A stretch of 37,382 nucleotides of DNA from Lysobacterales bacterium (lineage in GTDB: Bacteria > Pseudomonadota > Gammaproteobacteria > Nevskiales > Salinisphaeraceae), in assembly GCA_002715985.1 (NCBI GenBank), contig PBAO01000019.1:40434-77815 (forward strand), written 5' to 3'. The notes beneath the pieces were generated by a model. The model ran no database searches. It saw nothing but the letters and a program-made list of their open reading frames with translations, and was not told the DNA's origin. Both the position numbers and the translations under genes were made by a program. The number at the start of each line of letters is the position of its first letter. The first letter of the stretch is position 1. Below are positions 8,656-17,002 of the stretch, piece by piece.

Positions 8656-10458
8656 CTAGAAGCCGGCGGCCAGCCCGGCCGGCCGGCGTCGATCGTTGGC
8701 GCCGTGGCGCTTGCCTGTGGCCGAATCAACCAGTACTGCTTCATCCGCCCCCCAGGAGTCGGTTTCGTTGAAGGAATGGCCCATGGCCCGGAGTGCTTCG
8801 CGCGTCTCGGGTGTGAGATACCCTGCTTCCACCCGCGTAACGTCCGGCAACCATTGGTTGTGGATCCGCGGGGCGTTCACGGATTGCTGCATGTTCATAT
8901 CGAAATCCAGCACGTTGATCATCGACTCCAGCGTGGTGGAGATGATGGTGGAGCCCCCGGGGCTGCCGGTGACCATGAAGACGTCACCGTTGTCATCCAG
9001 CAGCATCGAGGGCGACATCGATGATAACGGCCGCTTGCCGCCCTCGACCTGATTCGCCTTGCCCTGGACCAGGCCGAATGCATTGGGCACCCCCGGCTTG
9101 GCGGTGAAATCGTTCATCTCGTTGTTGAGAAAGAACCCGGTATCACCGGCGATCCTGGCGTTGCCGAACAGGTAGTTGATGGTATACGTCACCCCTACGG
9201 CGTTACCGGCCGAATCCACGATCGAGTAGTGCGTGGTGTGTGTGCCCTCATCCGGGCCGAGGCTGGCCTGGATATCCGATGACGGTGTGGCCCGGTCGGC
9301 CTTGATGGAGCTGCGCAATTCGTCCAGATGGGCATCCGACAGCAGTGCATCGATCGGGTTATCGATGAAATCCGGATCGCCCAGATACGTGTTGCGATCG
9401 GCAAATGTGCGCCGTTCGGCCTCGATCAGATAATGCGATGTCTTGGCCGAGCCGTAGCCCCAATCAGTCAGCGGCAACGGGTCGATGATACCCAGGATCT
9501 CGCAGATCGCCGTACCGCCGGAGCTCGGCGGCGGCGCGGAAACGACGGTCTTGCCGTCGTAGTCACAACGGATCGGTGCCCGCCATTCGGCGGTGTAGTT
9601 GGCCAGATCGGCCCGGGTCAGAATGCCCCCGTGGGCCTTGCTGGCCGCGACCAGCTCGTCGGCGATATGGCCTTCGTAGAACGCTTTCGTTCCGTGGTCG
9701 GCAATCGCCTTCAGGCTTTTCGCCAGCTCGGGCTGCTTGAGCGTATCGCCGGCCTCGTAAGGCATGCCGTCTTTCAGAAAGATATCGGCCACGTTGGGCT
9801 GGTCGGCGAAATCCTGGGTGCGGGTGTCCAGAATATTGATATCGCCCGGGCGCAGGGTATAGCCGTTTTCAGCCAGCTGAATCGCCGGCGCCATCAAACG
9901 CTTGCGCGACAGCGTGCCGAAGCGTTGGCGCGCGGTTTCCAGCCCCATCACGGTGCCCGGCACGCCCACGGCCAGATACGAATCCGTGCTCAGACCGTCC
10001 ACGACCTCCCCGTCGTCGTTCTGGAATAACGTAGGCGTGGCCGCGGCCGGAGCTTTTTCTCGAAAATCCAGAAACAGATTCTTCGCCGGCCCGGCCTTTG
10101 TCTCGGCCATGTGCACCAGCATGAAGCCGCCCCCGCCGATATTGCCGCAGCAGGGATGCACCACCGCCAGGGCATAGCCAACGGCCACGGCCGCATCCAC
10201 GGCGTTGCCGCCCTCCTTCAGGATATCCACGCCAACGCGGGTGGCCAGATGCTGGGCGGTGACCACCATCGCATGATCGGCCACGACCGGTACGTCGTCA
10301 GCCAGTGCCTGTCGGGTCGTGGCGGGGGCAGTGGTGTCCAGGGCCCGGCTGTCGATCTCGGCCGTATTGTCTTTTGCGAGCGCCCCGGCGGTCAGACCGG
10401 CCCAGAGCGGCACGGCCAAAGACAGACGCAAGACATCGCGAAACACACGCACAGACAT
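8656..10458 (-). CDS. ggt: Gamma-glutamyltransferase, periplasmic
   Basis: A 600-residue precursor of the N-terminal nucleophile enzyme that cleaves the gamma-glutamyl bond of glutathione and related peptides in the periplasm. A signal peptide ends near ALA at residues 26-28. The large-subunit motif GNIGGGGFMLVH lies at about 106-117. The autoprocessing and catalytic threonine is Thr408, the first T of TTHYS, matching Thr391 of the 580-residue E. coli enzyme. Small-subunit motifs PLSSMSPSM and GSPGGS follow. It is the downstream end of a run of nine minus-strand genes; the next gene upstream, an aldo/keto reductase, ends 85 bases before its ATG. The likely role is glutathione salvage or breakdown of gamma-glutamyl compounds. 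Confidence 0.95.
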   Translation of the reverse strand: MSVRVFRDVLRLSLAVPLWAGLTAGALAKDNTAEIDSRALDTTAPATTRQALADDVPVVADHAMVVTAQHLATRVGVDILKEGGNAVDAAVAVGYALAVVHPCCGNIGGGGFMLVHMAETKAGPAKNLFLDFREKAPAAATPTLFQNDDGEVVDGLSTDSYLAVGVPGTVMGLETARQRFGTLSRKRLMAPAIQLAENGYTLRPGDINILDTRTQDFADQPNVADIFLKDGMPYEAGDTLKQPELAKSLKAIADHGTKAFYEGHIADELVAASKAHGGILTRADLANYTAEWRAPIRCDYDGKTVVSAPPPSSGGTAICEILGIIDPLPLTDWGYGSAKTSHYLIEAERRTFADRNTYLGDPDFIDNPIDALLSDAHLDELRSSIKADRATPSSDIQASLGPDEGTHTTHYSIVDSAGNAVGVTYTINYLFGNARIAGDTGFFLNNEMNDFTAKPGVPNAFGLVQGKANQVEGGKRPLSSMSPSMLLDDNGDVFMVTGSPGGSTIISTTLESMINVLDFDMNMQQSVNAPRIHNQWLPDVTRVEAGYLTPETREALRAMGHSFNETDSWGADEAVLVDSATGKRHGANDRRRPAGLAAGF

Positions 10459-10535
10459 AGATCACTCGAGACAAACCGGTATGCATCGCACTATAGCGTG
10501 GCGGCGGACGTGTTTCGACACACCCGACCACCGAC

Positions 10536-10555
10536 GTGCCCGATCAATCGGGCAC
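10536..10555. repeat. Near-perfect 20-bp palindrome over an aldo/keto reductase stop codon
   Basis: GTGCCCGAT (10536-10544) and ATCGGGCAC (10547-10555) form 9-bp arms separated by only CA. The palindrome covers the last three codons and the stop codon of the minus-strand aldo/keto reductase. No T tract follows on the minus strand. Confidence 0.5.
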
Positions 10556-11530
10556 CACCGCCGATTCCGGCAGCAGCCCCTGGGCTTTGAACTCGGCCCA
10601 GACGTCCACGGGAATCGTCTCGGCCATCAACGCACGATTGTCCTCGATCCGGCTCGGCCGGCTGGCGCCGGGAATGATCGACGAAACAGCCGGGTGAAAC
10701 GCGGTGAACTGGAGCGCTGCAGCCTTCAGATCCACGCCGTAGCGTTTGCAGACCGCGGCCATTTGATCGCGGCGCCTCGTCATTTCGTCCGTGGGCGTGT
10801 CGTAGTGATAGTGATCACCGCCGGCCAGCAGCCCCGAGCCGAACGGTGCGCCCGCCACGATTCCGACACCGCGCTCCAGGCACTTGGGAAACAGGGTTTG
10901 CGAGCCGGCCGGGTTGAGCAGGTCATATTGCGTGGCCAGCAGGAAGACGTCGGGGTCGGCCGCGTCCAGCGCCCGCAGGCAGGGCTCGATGCGGTTCACA
11001 CCCAGGCCCCAGGCACCGATTCGGCCGGCCTCGCGCAGCTCGGTCAATGCACGGGCCGCCCCATTCATCGCGATCTCGAACTGCTCGGTCCACGCATCGC
11101 CCAAATGATCCGGGGCGATGTCGTGGATATAGACGATATCCAAGTGGCCCGTGCCCAGGCGCTGAAGGCTGTCGTGCACGCTCTGCAGAGCGGCCGCGTA
11201 GCCATAGTCCACCCGGCGCGTGAAATACAGGCCGTTGACGAACGGCGGCGCGATACCCGGCTCGGGGGCCGGCTCGAGAACCCGCCCGATCTTGCTCGAG
11301 AGCACGTATTCGTCGCGTGGCTTGTCTGCCAGAAAATGGCCGAAACGCTGCTCCGACAGGCCGGCGCCGTAGTGCGGTGCGGTGTCGTAGTACCGAATAC
11401 CCCCATCCCAGGCGGCTTGCAGCGTGGCCGCGGCATCGGCCTGGCTGATGGTCTTGAACATGTCGCCCAGCGGCGCGCCGCCGAAGCCGACGGCATCCAG
11501 GTGCGAGAAACGGGTCGTGAAATCGGTCAT
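10544..11530 (-). CDS. Aldo/keto reductase, L-fucose / D-threo-aldose 1-dehydrogenase type
   Basis: A 328-residue cytoplasmic NAD(P)-dependent oxidoreductase with a TIM-barrel AKR fold. The tetrad is visible as Asp49 (YYDTAPHYG), Tyr54, Lys80 (LSSKIG) and the His in DIVYIHDI. The opening GFGGAPLGDMF with Y-Y-D-T-A-P-H-Y-G-A-G-L-S-E is characteristic of L-fucose dehydrogenase / D-threo-aldose 1-dehydrogenase and of pyridoxal 4-dehydrogenase, which oxidise a cyclic hemiacetal to a lactone. The exact substrate is uncertain. The ATG at 11530 has AGGA nine bases upstream and is preferred over a TTG one codon earlier. It lies 61 bases downstream of a second, unrelated-subfamily aldo/keto reductase in the same orientation. 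Confidence 0.88.
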   Translation of the reverse strand: MTDFTTRFSHLDAVGFGGAPLGDMFKTISQADAAATLQAAWDGGIRYYDTAPHYGAGLSEQRFGHFLADKPRDEYVLSSKIGRVLEPAPEPGIAPPFVNGLYFTRRVDYGYAAALQSVHDSLQRLGTGHLDIVYIHDIAPDHLGDAWTEQFEIAMNGAARALTELREAGRIGAWGLGVNRIEPCLRALDAADPDVFLLATQYDLLNPAGSQTLFPKCLERGVGIVAGAPFGSGLLAGGDHYHYDTPTDEMTRRRDQMAAVCKRYGVDLKAAALQFTAFHPAVSSIIPGASRPSRIEDNRALMAETIPVDVWAEFKAQGLLPESAVVPD

Positions 11531-11591
11531 CAATCGTGATCCTGTTGCGATAGTGCCAGTGTCTCCGACAGATACTGCGGCGTTGGGTTCA

Positions 11592-12539
11592 CTATCGGCT
11601 GGCCTGGTCCAGGCGCGTCATGGCGTCGTCGTCCAGCTTCAGGGTGGTCGCAGCGATGAGTTGATCGAGCTGCTTGTTCGACGTGGCCGAAACGATGGGC
11701 GCCGTGACGGCCGGACGCGCCATCAGCCAGGCCAGCGAAACCGCTGCCGGCGTCGTGTCATGGGCATGGGCGACCTCATCCAGGGCTTCGAGAATCGCCA
11801 TGCCGCGAGCATCGAAATAATCGCCCAGAAATGGCTCACGGGCAGTGCCGGCGATATCCGCATACGTTGTGTACTTGCCGGTCAGAAACCCGCTGGCCAG
11901 CGCGAAATACGGCGTAACGCCCAGCTCGTGCTCGTGACAGATGGCAGCCAGATCATCCTCAAAATCGTGACGGTCATAGAGATTGTAATGCGGCTGCAGC
12001 ACGTCGTAGCGCGCCGCCTCGATATCCCGCGCCGCGCCCAGCGCACCGACAAGCCGCGAGCCGTCGTAGTTCGAAGCCCCCAAATAGCGCACCTTGCCAT
12101 CGCGCACGAGCCGGTCGAAGACATCCATGGTTTCGGCGAGCGGCGTACTCTGATCGTCGGTATGCGCGAAATACAGATCCAGATAGTCCGTATTCAGGCG
12201 CTTGAGCGAAGCCTCGACCTCGCATGTGATCCATTCGCGCGACAGCCCGCGCCCGGCCCCGGGCATTTCCATACCCACCTTGCTGGCCAGGGTGATGCGG
12301 TCGCGATTGCCGCGCGCGGCCAGATAGCGCCCCAGCACGGCCTCCGACTCGCCCCCGGTATGGCCATCGACCCATTTCGAGTACACATCGGCCGTGTCGA
12401 TCATGTTGAAACCGGCATCCAGCCAGGCATCAATCATGTCGAAGCTCTGTTTTTCGTCCAGCGTCCAGCCGAAGACATTGCCACCGAAGATCAGCGGCGC
12501 GGTTTCCAGGTCAGTGCGACCCAGAGTGGGATAGTTCAT
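11592..12539 (-). CDS. Aldo/keto reductase (second, different subfamily)
   Basis: A 315-residue NADP-dependent AKR with tetrad Asp48, Tyr53, Lys87 and His126 (DLYFAHTDD). It opens MNYPTLGRTDLETAPLIFGG and carries the C-terminal cofactor-site pattern of the family (PIVSATSNKQLDQL). It resembles general-stress or YajO/YghZ-like AKRs reducing aldehydes. The frame extends upstream to 12611, but GAGGCG just before the ATG at 12539 and the conserved YPTLGRT opening fix the start. It is part of the minus-strand run. The substrate is unknown, and it is not a duplicate of its neighbour: the two share only general AKR motifs. Confidence 0.88.
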   Translation of the reverse strand: MNYPTLGRTDLETAPLIFGGNVFGWTLDEKQSFDMIDAWLDAGFNMIDTADVYSKWVDGHTGGESEAVLGRYLAARGNRDRITLASKVGMEMPGAGRGLSREWITCEVEASLKRLNTDYLDLYFAHTDDQSTPLAETMDVFDRLVRDGKVRYLGASNYDGSRLVGALGAARDIEAARYDVLQPHYNLYDRHDFEDDLAAICHEHELGVTPYFALASGFLTGKYTTYADIAGTAREPFLGDYFDARGMAILEALDEVAHAHDTTPAAVSLAWLMARPAVTAPIVSATSNKQLDQLIAATTLKLDDDAMTRLDQASR

Positions 12540-12629
12540 GAGAGCGCCTCGAATGCTGCAATATGAAACAGTCATCCAAAAGTAGCACCGCATGCCACCG
12601 CGCGTAACCACACGGACGACCGGCGCCGA

Positions 12630-13535
12630 TCAGCCGGTTGCAGCCGGCGCACCAATCCAGCGATCCGAAACCACATCCAGAACCGCCGCACTGATCAGAA
12701 GCGCCCCGCCCAGCCACTGCAGACCGGCCATCGTCTCGCCGGCGAAAAGTGCGGCCGATACGACACCGACCAGTACCTCGCTCATCAGCAGGATGCCGAC
12801 CCGCGCGGGCTCCAGGTAGGCGGTGGCCCATACCAGCGCGATCATCGAGGCGATCCACCACACCGCGCCTGCCGCCACCGCCCAGGCCACGCTGGAGAGC
12901 GCCGGCGGCCAGACATCGGTCGTTGGCAGCGTCGGATCCAGCCCGAACAGGATCAGGGCCGTGGCCAGCGCGCCGATCACGAACACGAACGTGCTCTCGA
13001 CGGCCGGCAGATCGCTACGCGCGCTGATACCGATCGAGCCCAGTGACCAGAACAGCCCGGCCAGCAGCGCATACCACTCCCCTGCGCGCTCGGGCCGTGG
13101 CAAAAACCCGCCCCGTCCCAGCGTCAGAAACAGCCCGAACAGCCCCAGCACGATCACTCCGTAGCGGATGGGGTGCACCGCGTGGCCGAACACGAAGCGC
13201 GTGATCAACGTGGTCCATACCGGAGTGAGATAGAACAAAAGAATCACGATGGCCACACGGGCCTCGACGATACCCACCGAGTACAGCATGAACGCCGAGC
13301 CGCCCACGGCCGTGGCCAGCACGCCCACGCGATCAGCCGAGCGCCAGGCAAAGCGGCGGGCCATGATCACAGGCACCAGCAGCGTGCCGGCGATCAGCGC
13401 GATGATCACCGAGCCCAACGCGCCCGGCCAGCCTGCGCCCGATAAGGCACGCACCGGCACCCAGTACAGCCCCCAAAGACAGCCGGCCGTAGCGACCAAA
13501 CCACTGGCCAGCAAAGTCTTGCGCGCGGTATCCAT
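12630..13535 (-). CDS. EamA-type DMT superfamily permease
   Basis: A 301-residue integral membrane protein with about ten hydrophobic segments arranged as two EamA repeats (roughly residues 8-140 and 150-295). The first repeat has the typical WGLYWVPVRAL and FYLTPVWTTLITR blocks, the second SEVLVGVVSAALFAGE. EamA proteins usually export amino acids, metabolites or drugs; the substrate is not evident. The ATG at 13535 is chosen over a TTG two codons upstream. No strong ribosome site is visible. It lies between the aldo/keto reductase and the alpha/beta hydrolase genes, all on the minus strand with gaps below 100 bases. Confidence 0.9.
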   Translation of the reverse strand: MDTARKTLLASGLVATAGCLWGLYWVPVRALSGAGWPGALGSVIIALIAGTLLVPVIMARRFAWRSADRVGVLATAVGGSAFMLYSVGIVEARVAIVILLFYLTPVWTTLITRFVFGHAVHPIRYGVIVLGLFGLFLTLGRGGFLPRPERAGEWYALLAGLFWSLGSIGISARSDLPAVESTFVFVIGALATALILFGLDPTLPTTDVWPPALSSVAWAVAAGAVWWIASMIALVWATAYLEPARVGILLMSEVLVGVVSAALFAGETMAGLQWLGGALLISAAVLDVVSDRWIGAPAATG

Positions 13536-13604
13536 ACCCAATCAGCCGATCAAATGTCCAGCGAATCCTACCAGCCGGTCGGCTGAGCCGGGCGCGTGCT
13601 GCTG

Positions 13605-14477
13605 TCACCGGTGCGCGTGCAACCAGTCCAGCACCAGGCGTTCGAAGGCCACCGGGGCTTCGCGATGCATGAAATGCCCGGCGGCCAGCGCTTGCATATC
13701 GAACGGCCCGTCGAAGCACGTCTGGCTGCCGGCGAAGACCTCCGGGCCGATGCAGCCATCGGTCTCGCCATAGACGATGCGCGTGGGCACCGTCGTGCGC
13801 CAGGCCATCATGCGCCGGCGCTGACGCTTGTTGAGCACCACGCCGGGCAGTGCTCGATAATAGCCGAGGGCACTTCGTCGATTGGCCCGTGCGCTCAGTG
13901 CAGCCTTGACCGGTGCGATATCTGCGCGGGTATAGGCCCAGCCGGGTGACCAGTCCCGCCATAGCCGGTCAATCAACGCCATATCGCGCGCCGCCAGCGC
14001 GCGTTCGGCCACACCGGGCAACTGGAAAAACCCCATATACCAGGACCGGCGCATCTGGGCCGCGCTCATATGGGCCAGAAACCGGCTCGTCGGCGGCACC
14101 GCGGCGGTCACCAGAGCCGCCAGACGCGCCCCGGCCAGGCTGGCCGCGGCATAGCCCGTGATGGCGCCCCAATCATGGCCCACCAGATAGAACGGTGCCT
14201 CCGGGGCCAGCGCATCGGCCAGCGCGAGCACATCCCGAGCCAGGGTGAGCGCGTCGTAGGCCCCGTCGCCAGGCACATCACTGGGCGCATAACCGCGCAT
14301 GAATGGCGCCACGGCCTGATAGCCCGCATCGGCCAGGCCCGGCAGCAGGGCGTCCCATGTCTGCGCCGAGTCGGGAAACCCGTGCAGACACAGCACCAAC
14401 GGCCCCTCACCGCAGTGGCGTATCGCCATCTCCAGATCAGGCAACGCAATACGTGCGTCAACGATTGATTCGGTCAT
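13605..14477 (-). CDS. Alpha/beta hydrolase, epoxide-hydrolase type
   Basis: A 290-residue alpha/beta-fold hydrolase. The oxyanion motif HGFP is at residues 32-35. The nucleophile elbow VGHDWGA places an aspartate (Asp102) where esterases have serine. Probable partners are Asp240 (YGETDG) and His268 (AAGHFMHRE). An aspartate nucleophile followed by Trp is the hallmark of epoxide hydrolases and haloalkane or haloacid dehalogenases. The cap-domain region (about 130-225) has Tyr-rich segments that could supply the epoxide-hydrolase tyrosines. Epoxide hydrolase is more likely than dehalogenase, but the sequence alone does not settle it. The MFS gene immediately upstream ends 32 bases before its ATG, so co-transcription is likely. 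Confidence 0.88.
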   Translation of the reverse strand: MTESIVDARIALPDLEMAIRHCGEGPLVLCLHGFPDSAQTWDALLPGLADAGYQAVAPFMRGYAPSDVPGDGAYDALTLARDVLALADALAPEAPFYLVGHDWGAITGYAAASLAGARLAALVTAAVPPTSRFLAHMSAAQMRRSWYMGFFQLPGVAERALAARDMALIDRLWRDWSPGWAYTRADIAPVKAALSARANRRSALGYYRALPGVVLNKRQRRRMMAWRTTVPTRIVYGETDGCIGPEVFAGSQTCFDGPFDMQALAAGHFMHREAPVAFERLVLDWLHAHR

Positions 14478-14509
14478 GACGGGCCCGGTGGCACGACGCT
14501 CCCGCCACT

Positions 14510-15757
14510 CTACCGGGATTGCATCGCCGATCCACCCGTCGTCGCAGCAACAGCTCGCACACGAGTGTGCAGCAAGACCAAGGCCAACGCCCCCGCGGCG
14601 AAGATAAATCCTGCACTCAGCCCGAACGTCAGCCGAAACCGATCGCCTTCGCCGATCAAGGCCCCCGCCGCGACGGGCCCGACGAGCTGGCCGGCCGCAA
14701 AGAACATCGTCACGAAGCTTACTGCCAGCGGTGCGGCGCGCGCCGACACTGTTTCCGTGGCCGCAGCCAGCACAGACGTGAACATGCCCGTCACCGACGC
14801 GCCGAGCAGCACGTAATGGCCGCTGAAACCGGCCACCGTAGGCCAGATCACCGGCAGCGCGGTGGCGATCCCGGCCATCGTCATCGCAAGGGCCAGCGAC
14901 ACCGCCCGTCCCAGACGATCCGATATCGTGCCCCAGACCGGCCCGGCCACGATGCCGATCAATCCCATCGCGGCGGCCAGCCGCCCGGCCAGCACCGGGT
15001 CGACGCCCGCGGCCAGCGCATAGCTGAACATGAAGATCGCCTGCACGATATAAGTCAGCCCGACCACCGCATAGACCACGCCCACGATGACGACATACGG
15101 GTGGGTGAACACCTCGCGGCGCAGGCCGCGCCGGGATTGGGCGGCCGCCGATTTCGACAGCGCAGAGCCCGAATCACCGGCGACAGCCGGCGGGTCCGGC
15201 AAGAAGAACACCACACAGATCGTGGCCACGAGTGCCACTGCTCCGAACACGGCCCAGGCCAGGCGCCAACCGTCGGGGGTGTCGGCCGTCGTCAGCGCCG
15301 GCACCACGGCGCCGGCCAGAAACAACCCGCTGCCCACGCCGCTGTTCAGCAGCCCGATCGCCAGGCCGCGGCGCTCGGCGAACCAGGTGCCGATCAGTGA
15401 AATCAGCGGCGTGTAGGAAAACGCCGTGCCCACGCCGAGAAGCGTCATCAAGACCAACAGCAGCGCATAATCGCGGGCCGCGGCCAGGCCGAAGAAGCCC
15501 ACGACCAGACACGCCAGCCCGATGAGAATGGATAACCGTCCCCCCCGGCGCGAGGCCAGCCCGCCGGCCACCATGACCAGCGCCAGATAGCCCAGTGCGG
15601 TCGCTGTACCCAGGCGCCCTGCCTGCCCGTAGGACAACCCGAACGCGGCCTGCATCGCCGGCAGAATCAGCCCGAATGATAGTCGCGCCAGCGCCACGGC
15701 CGACAGCGTCACCAGCATGCCGCTGGCCAGAAGACCGATCGCACGTCCTCGCGTCAT
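14510..15757 (-). CDS. MFS transporter
   Basis: A 415-residue twelve-helix major facilitator protein. The opening SFGLILPAMQAAFGLSYGQAG with LGTATALGYLALV, and the later SLIGTWFAERRGLAIGLLNS region, resemble YbfB/YjiJ-like and monocarboxylate/oxalate-type MFS permeases. A hydrophilic loop between helices 6 and 7 lies at about residues 190-220. The first ATG is at 15757; a GTG one codon upstream is equally possible. The neighbours suggest uptake or export of the small organic compound handled by the adjacent hydrolase and lactonase-like gene (inference from position only). Confidence 0.88.
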   Translation of the reverse strand: MTRGRAIGLLASGMLVTLSAVALARLSFGLILPAMQAAFGLSYGQAGRLGTATALGYLALVMVAGGLASRRGGRLSILIGLACLVVGFFGLAAARDYALLLVLMTLLGVGTAFSYTPLISLIGTWFAERRGLAIGLLNSGVGSGLFLAGAVVPALTTADTPDGWRLAWAVFGAVALVATICVVFFLPDPPAVAGDSGSALSKSAAAQSRRGLRREVFTHPYVVIVGVVYAVVGLTYIVQAIFMFSYALAAGVDPVLAGRLAAAMGLIGIVAGPVWGTISDRLGRAVSLALAMTMAGIATALPVIWPTVAGFSGHYVLLGASVTGMFTSVLAAATETVSARAAPLAVSFVTMFFAAGQLVGPVAAGALIGEGDRFRLTFGLSAGFIFAAGALALVLLHTRVRAVAATTGGSAMQSR

Positions 15758-15834
15758 CACAAAGTCCAGGCAGGAAAGTAGCTCGTGACAATACCGCGTC
15801 AGCGCCGCTCGAAGCGGTTCGATGACGCCCGGAT

Positions 15835-16890
15835 CTATCTCGTGATGCCCAGCCGATAGACCCGATTGGCCGTCTCGAAGAACAACGCATCCTTTTCATC
15901 GGCCGAGGCATCCCGCACCACGTGCTTGAGTGCGTTCCAGAGCGTGGCGTAGTCACAAGTGAAATGATCGACCGGAAAATTGCTCTCGAACATACAGCGA
16001 TCCACGCCAAACGCCTCGATGCACGCGCACAGATAAGGCGCCCAGGCCTGCGCCAGCGCCCGGTAATCCTCGGCCGGATGCGCATACGACCAGGCAAAGC
16101 CCGGAAAGGGCATGCCCAGCCCGCCCAGCTTGACCACCACGTTCTCGCAGCGCGCGAGGGCCGCGATCTGCTTGCGCCAGCCGTCGAACCGCGTCGCTCG
16201 CTGCCCCGCGTAAGTACCAATGCCGAGCGGACTGCCGACATGATCGAGCACGATCGTGGTCTCGGGAAACGCCCGCGCCAGATCAACAAGCTCGGCCAGC
16301 TGCGGCTCGAGCAGCCATGCATCGAAACTCAAGCCCCGCGGCGCCAGCTCGGCGAAGCCCGCCCGGAAACCGGCGTCGGCGAACAAGCCAGCCGGTATAT
16401 CCCGCGCCGACAAGGGCCCCAGGACATCGGGGTCGGCATCGAAGGCGGCACTCTGGCGAACGCCCCGAAAACGCCCTTGGCCAGCCCCGACATGGGCATC
16501 CAATACCGCGCCGACCGCGGCCCCGCAGCGCAGATCCGCATGCCCCACGATCCCGGCACATGCTTGCATCGGGCCATAAATACCGCTGGCGCTCATTGCC
16601 GCGATTCCGTTCACGAACTCTGTTTCGCCCACGCAGCGAAACGCGGCCGGCCCATGTGCCCGATACATCGACCGGCACTCAACGAATACCGTGGCACGAA
16701 CGTCGTGCCCGGCTGCGGTATCCGTTAAAAGCTCGTCCAGCAGATACCGCGGCCGCTGACGCAGCATCGCACTGAAGCCGTGCTCGGCGAAGGGCATACG
16801 CCGCAGATCCAATCGCGAGCGATCCCACAGGTGGTGATGCGGATCGATGATGGGGCGCTCGGGGTCCAGAATATGGGCGGCAACTGACAT
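15835..16890 (-). CDS. COG3618 amidohydrolase (lactonase-type metal-dependent hydrolase)
   Basis: A 351-residue TIM-barrel hydrolase of the amidohydrolase superfamily. The metal-binding HHH is at residues 18-20 (IIDPHHHLWD). The mid-protein block FPETTIVLDHVGSP and the C-terminal RCMFESNFPVD are typical of COG3618, which includes L-fuconolactonase, 2-pyrone-4,6-dicarboxylate lactonase and related ring-opening hydrolases. GGGAG before the ATG supports the start. It follows the MBL-fold gene and precedes the MFS gene on the minus strand. A lactone substrate would fit the lactone-forming aldo/keto reductase about 4 kb away, but this link is inference. Confidence 0.88.
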   Translation of the reverse strand: MSVAAHILDPERPIIDPHHHLWDRSRLDLRRMPFAEHGFSAMLRQRPRYLLDELLTDTAAGHDVRATVFVECRSMYRAHGPAAFRCVGETEFVNGIAAMSASGIYGPMQACAGIVGHADLRCGAAVGAVLDAHVGAGQGRFRGVRQSAAFDADPDVLGPLSARDIPAGLFADAGFRAGFAELAPRGLSFDAWLLEPQLAELVDLARAFPETTIVLDHVGSPLGIGTYAGQRATRFDGWRKQIAALARCENVVVKLGGLGMPFPGFAWSYAHPAEDYRALAQAWAPYLCACIEAFGVDRCMFESNFPVDHFTCDYATLWNALKHVVRDASADEKDALFFETANRVYRLGITR

Positions 16891-17002
16891 GGCGTGCTCC
16901 CGGCGATCGTTGATTGACGCAACGCGGCAAGATCGCCGACGGCGTCCTGTGGATCACTTGAGTAAAGACAGCGAACACACGAACGTGATCGTATTCATCC
17001 GG

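Noticed and set aside
10319-11539. A 406-codon plus-strand open frame opposite the aldo/keto reductase
   Set aside because: The opposite strand has the intact AKR tetrad and a ribosome site; this frame has neither.
11592-12539. Recent tandem duplication of the two aldo/keto reductase genes
   Set aside because: The proteins share only generic AKR motifs and differ in their openings, loops and C-termini; they belong to different subfamilies.
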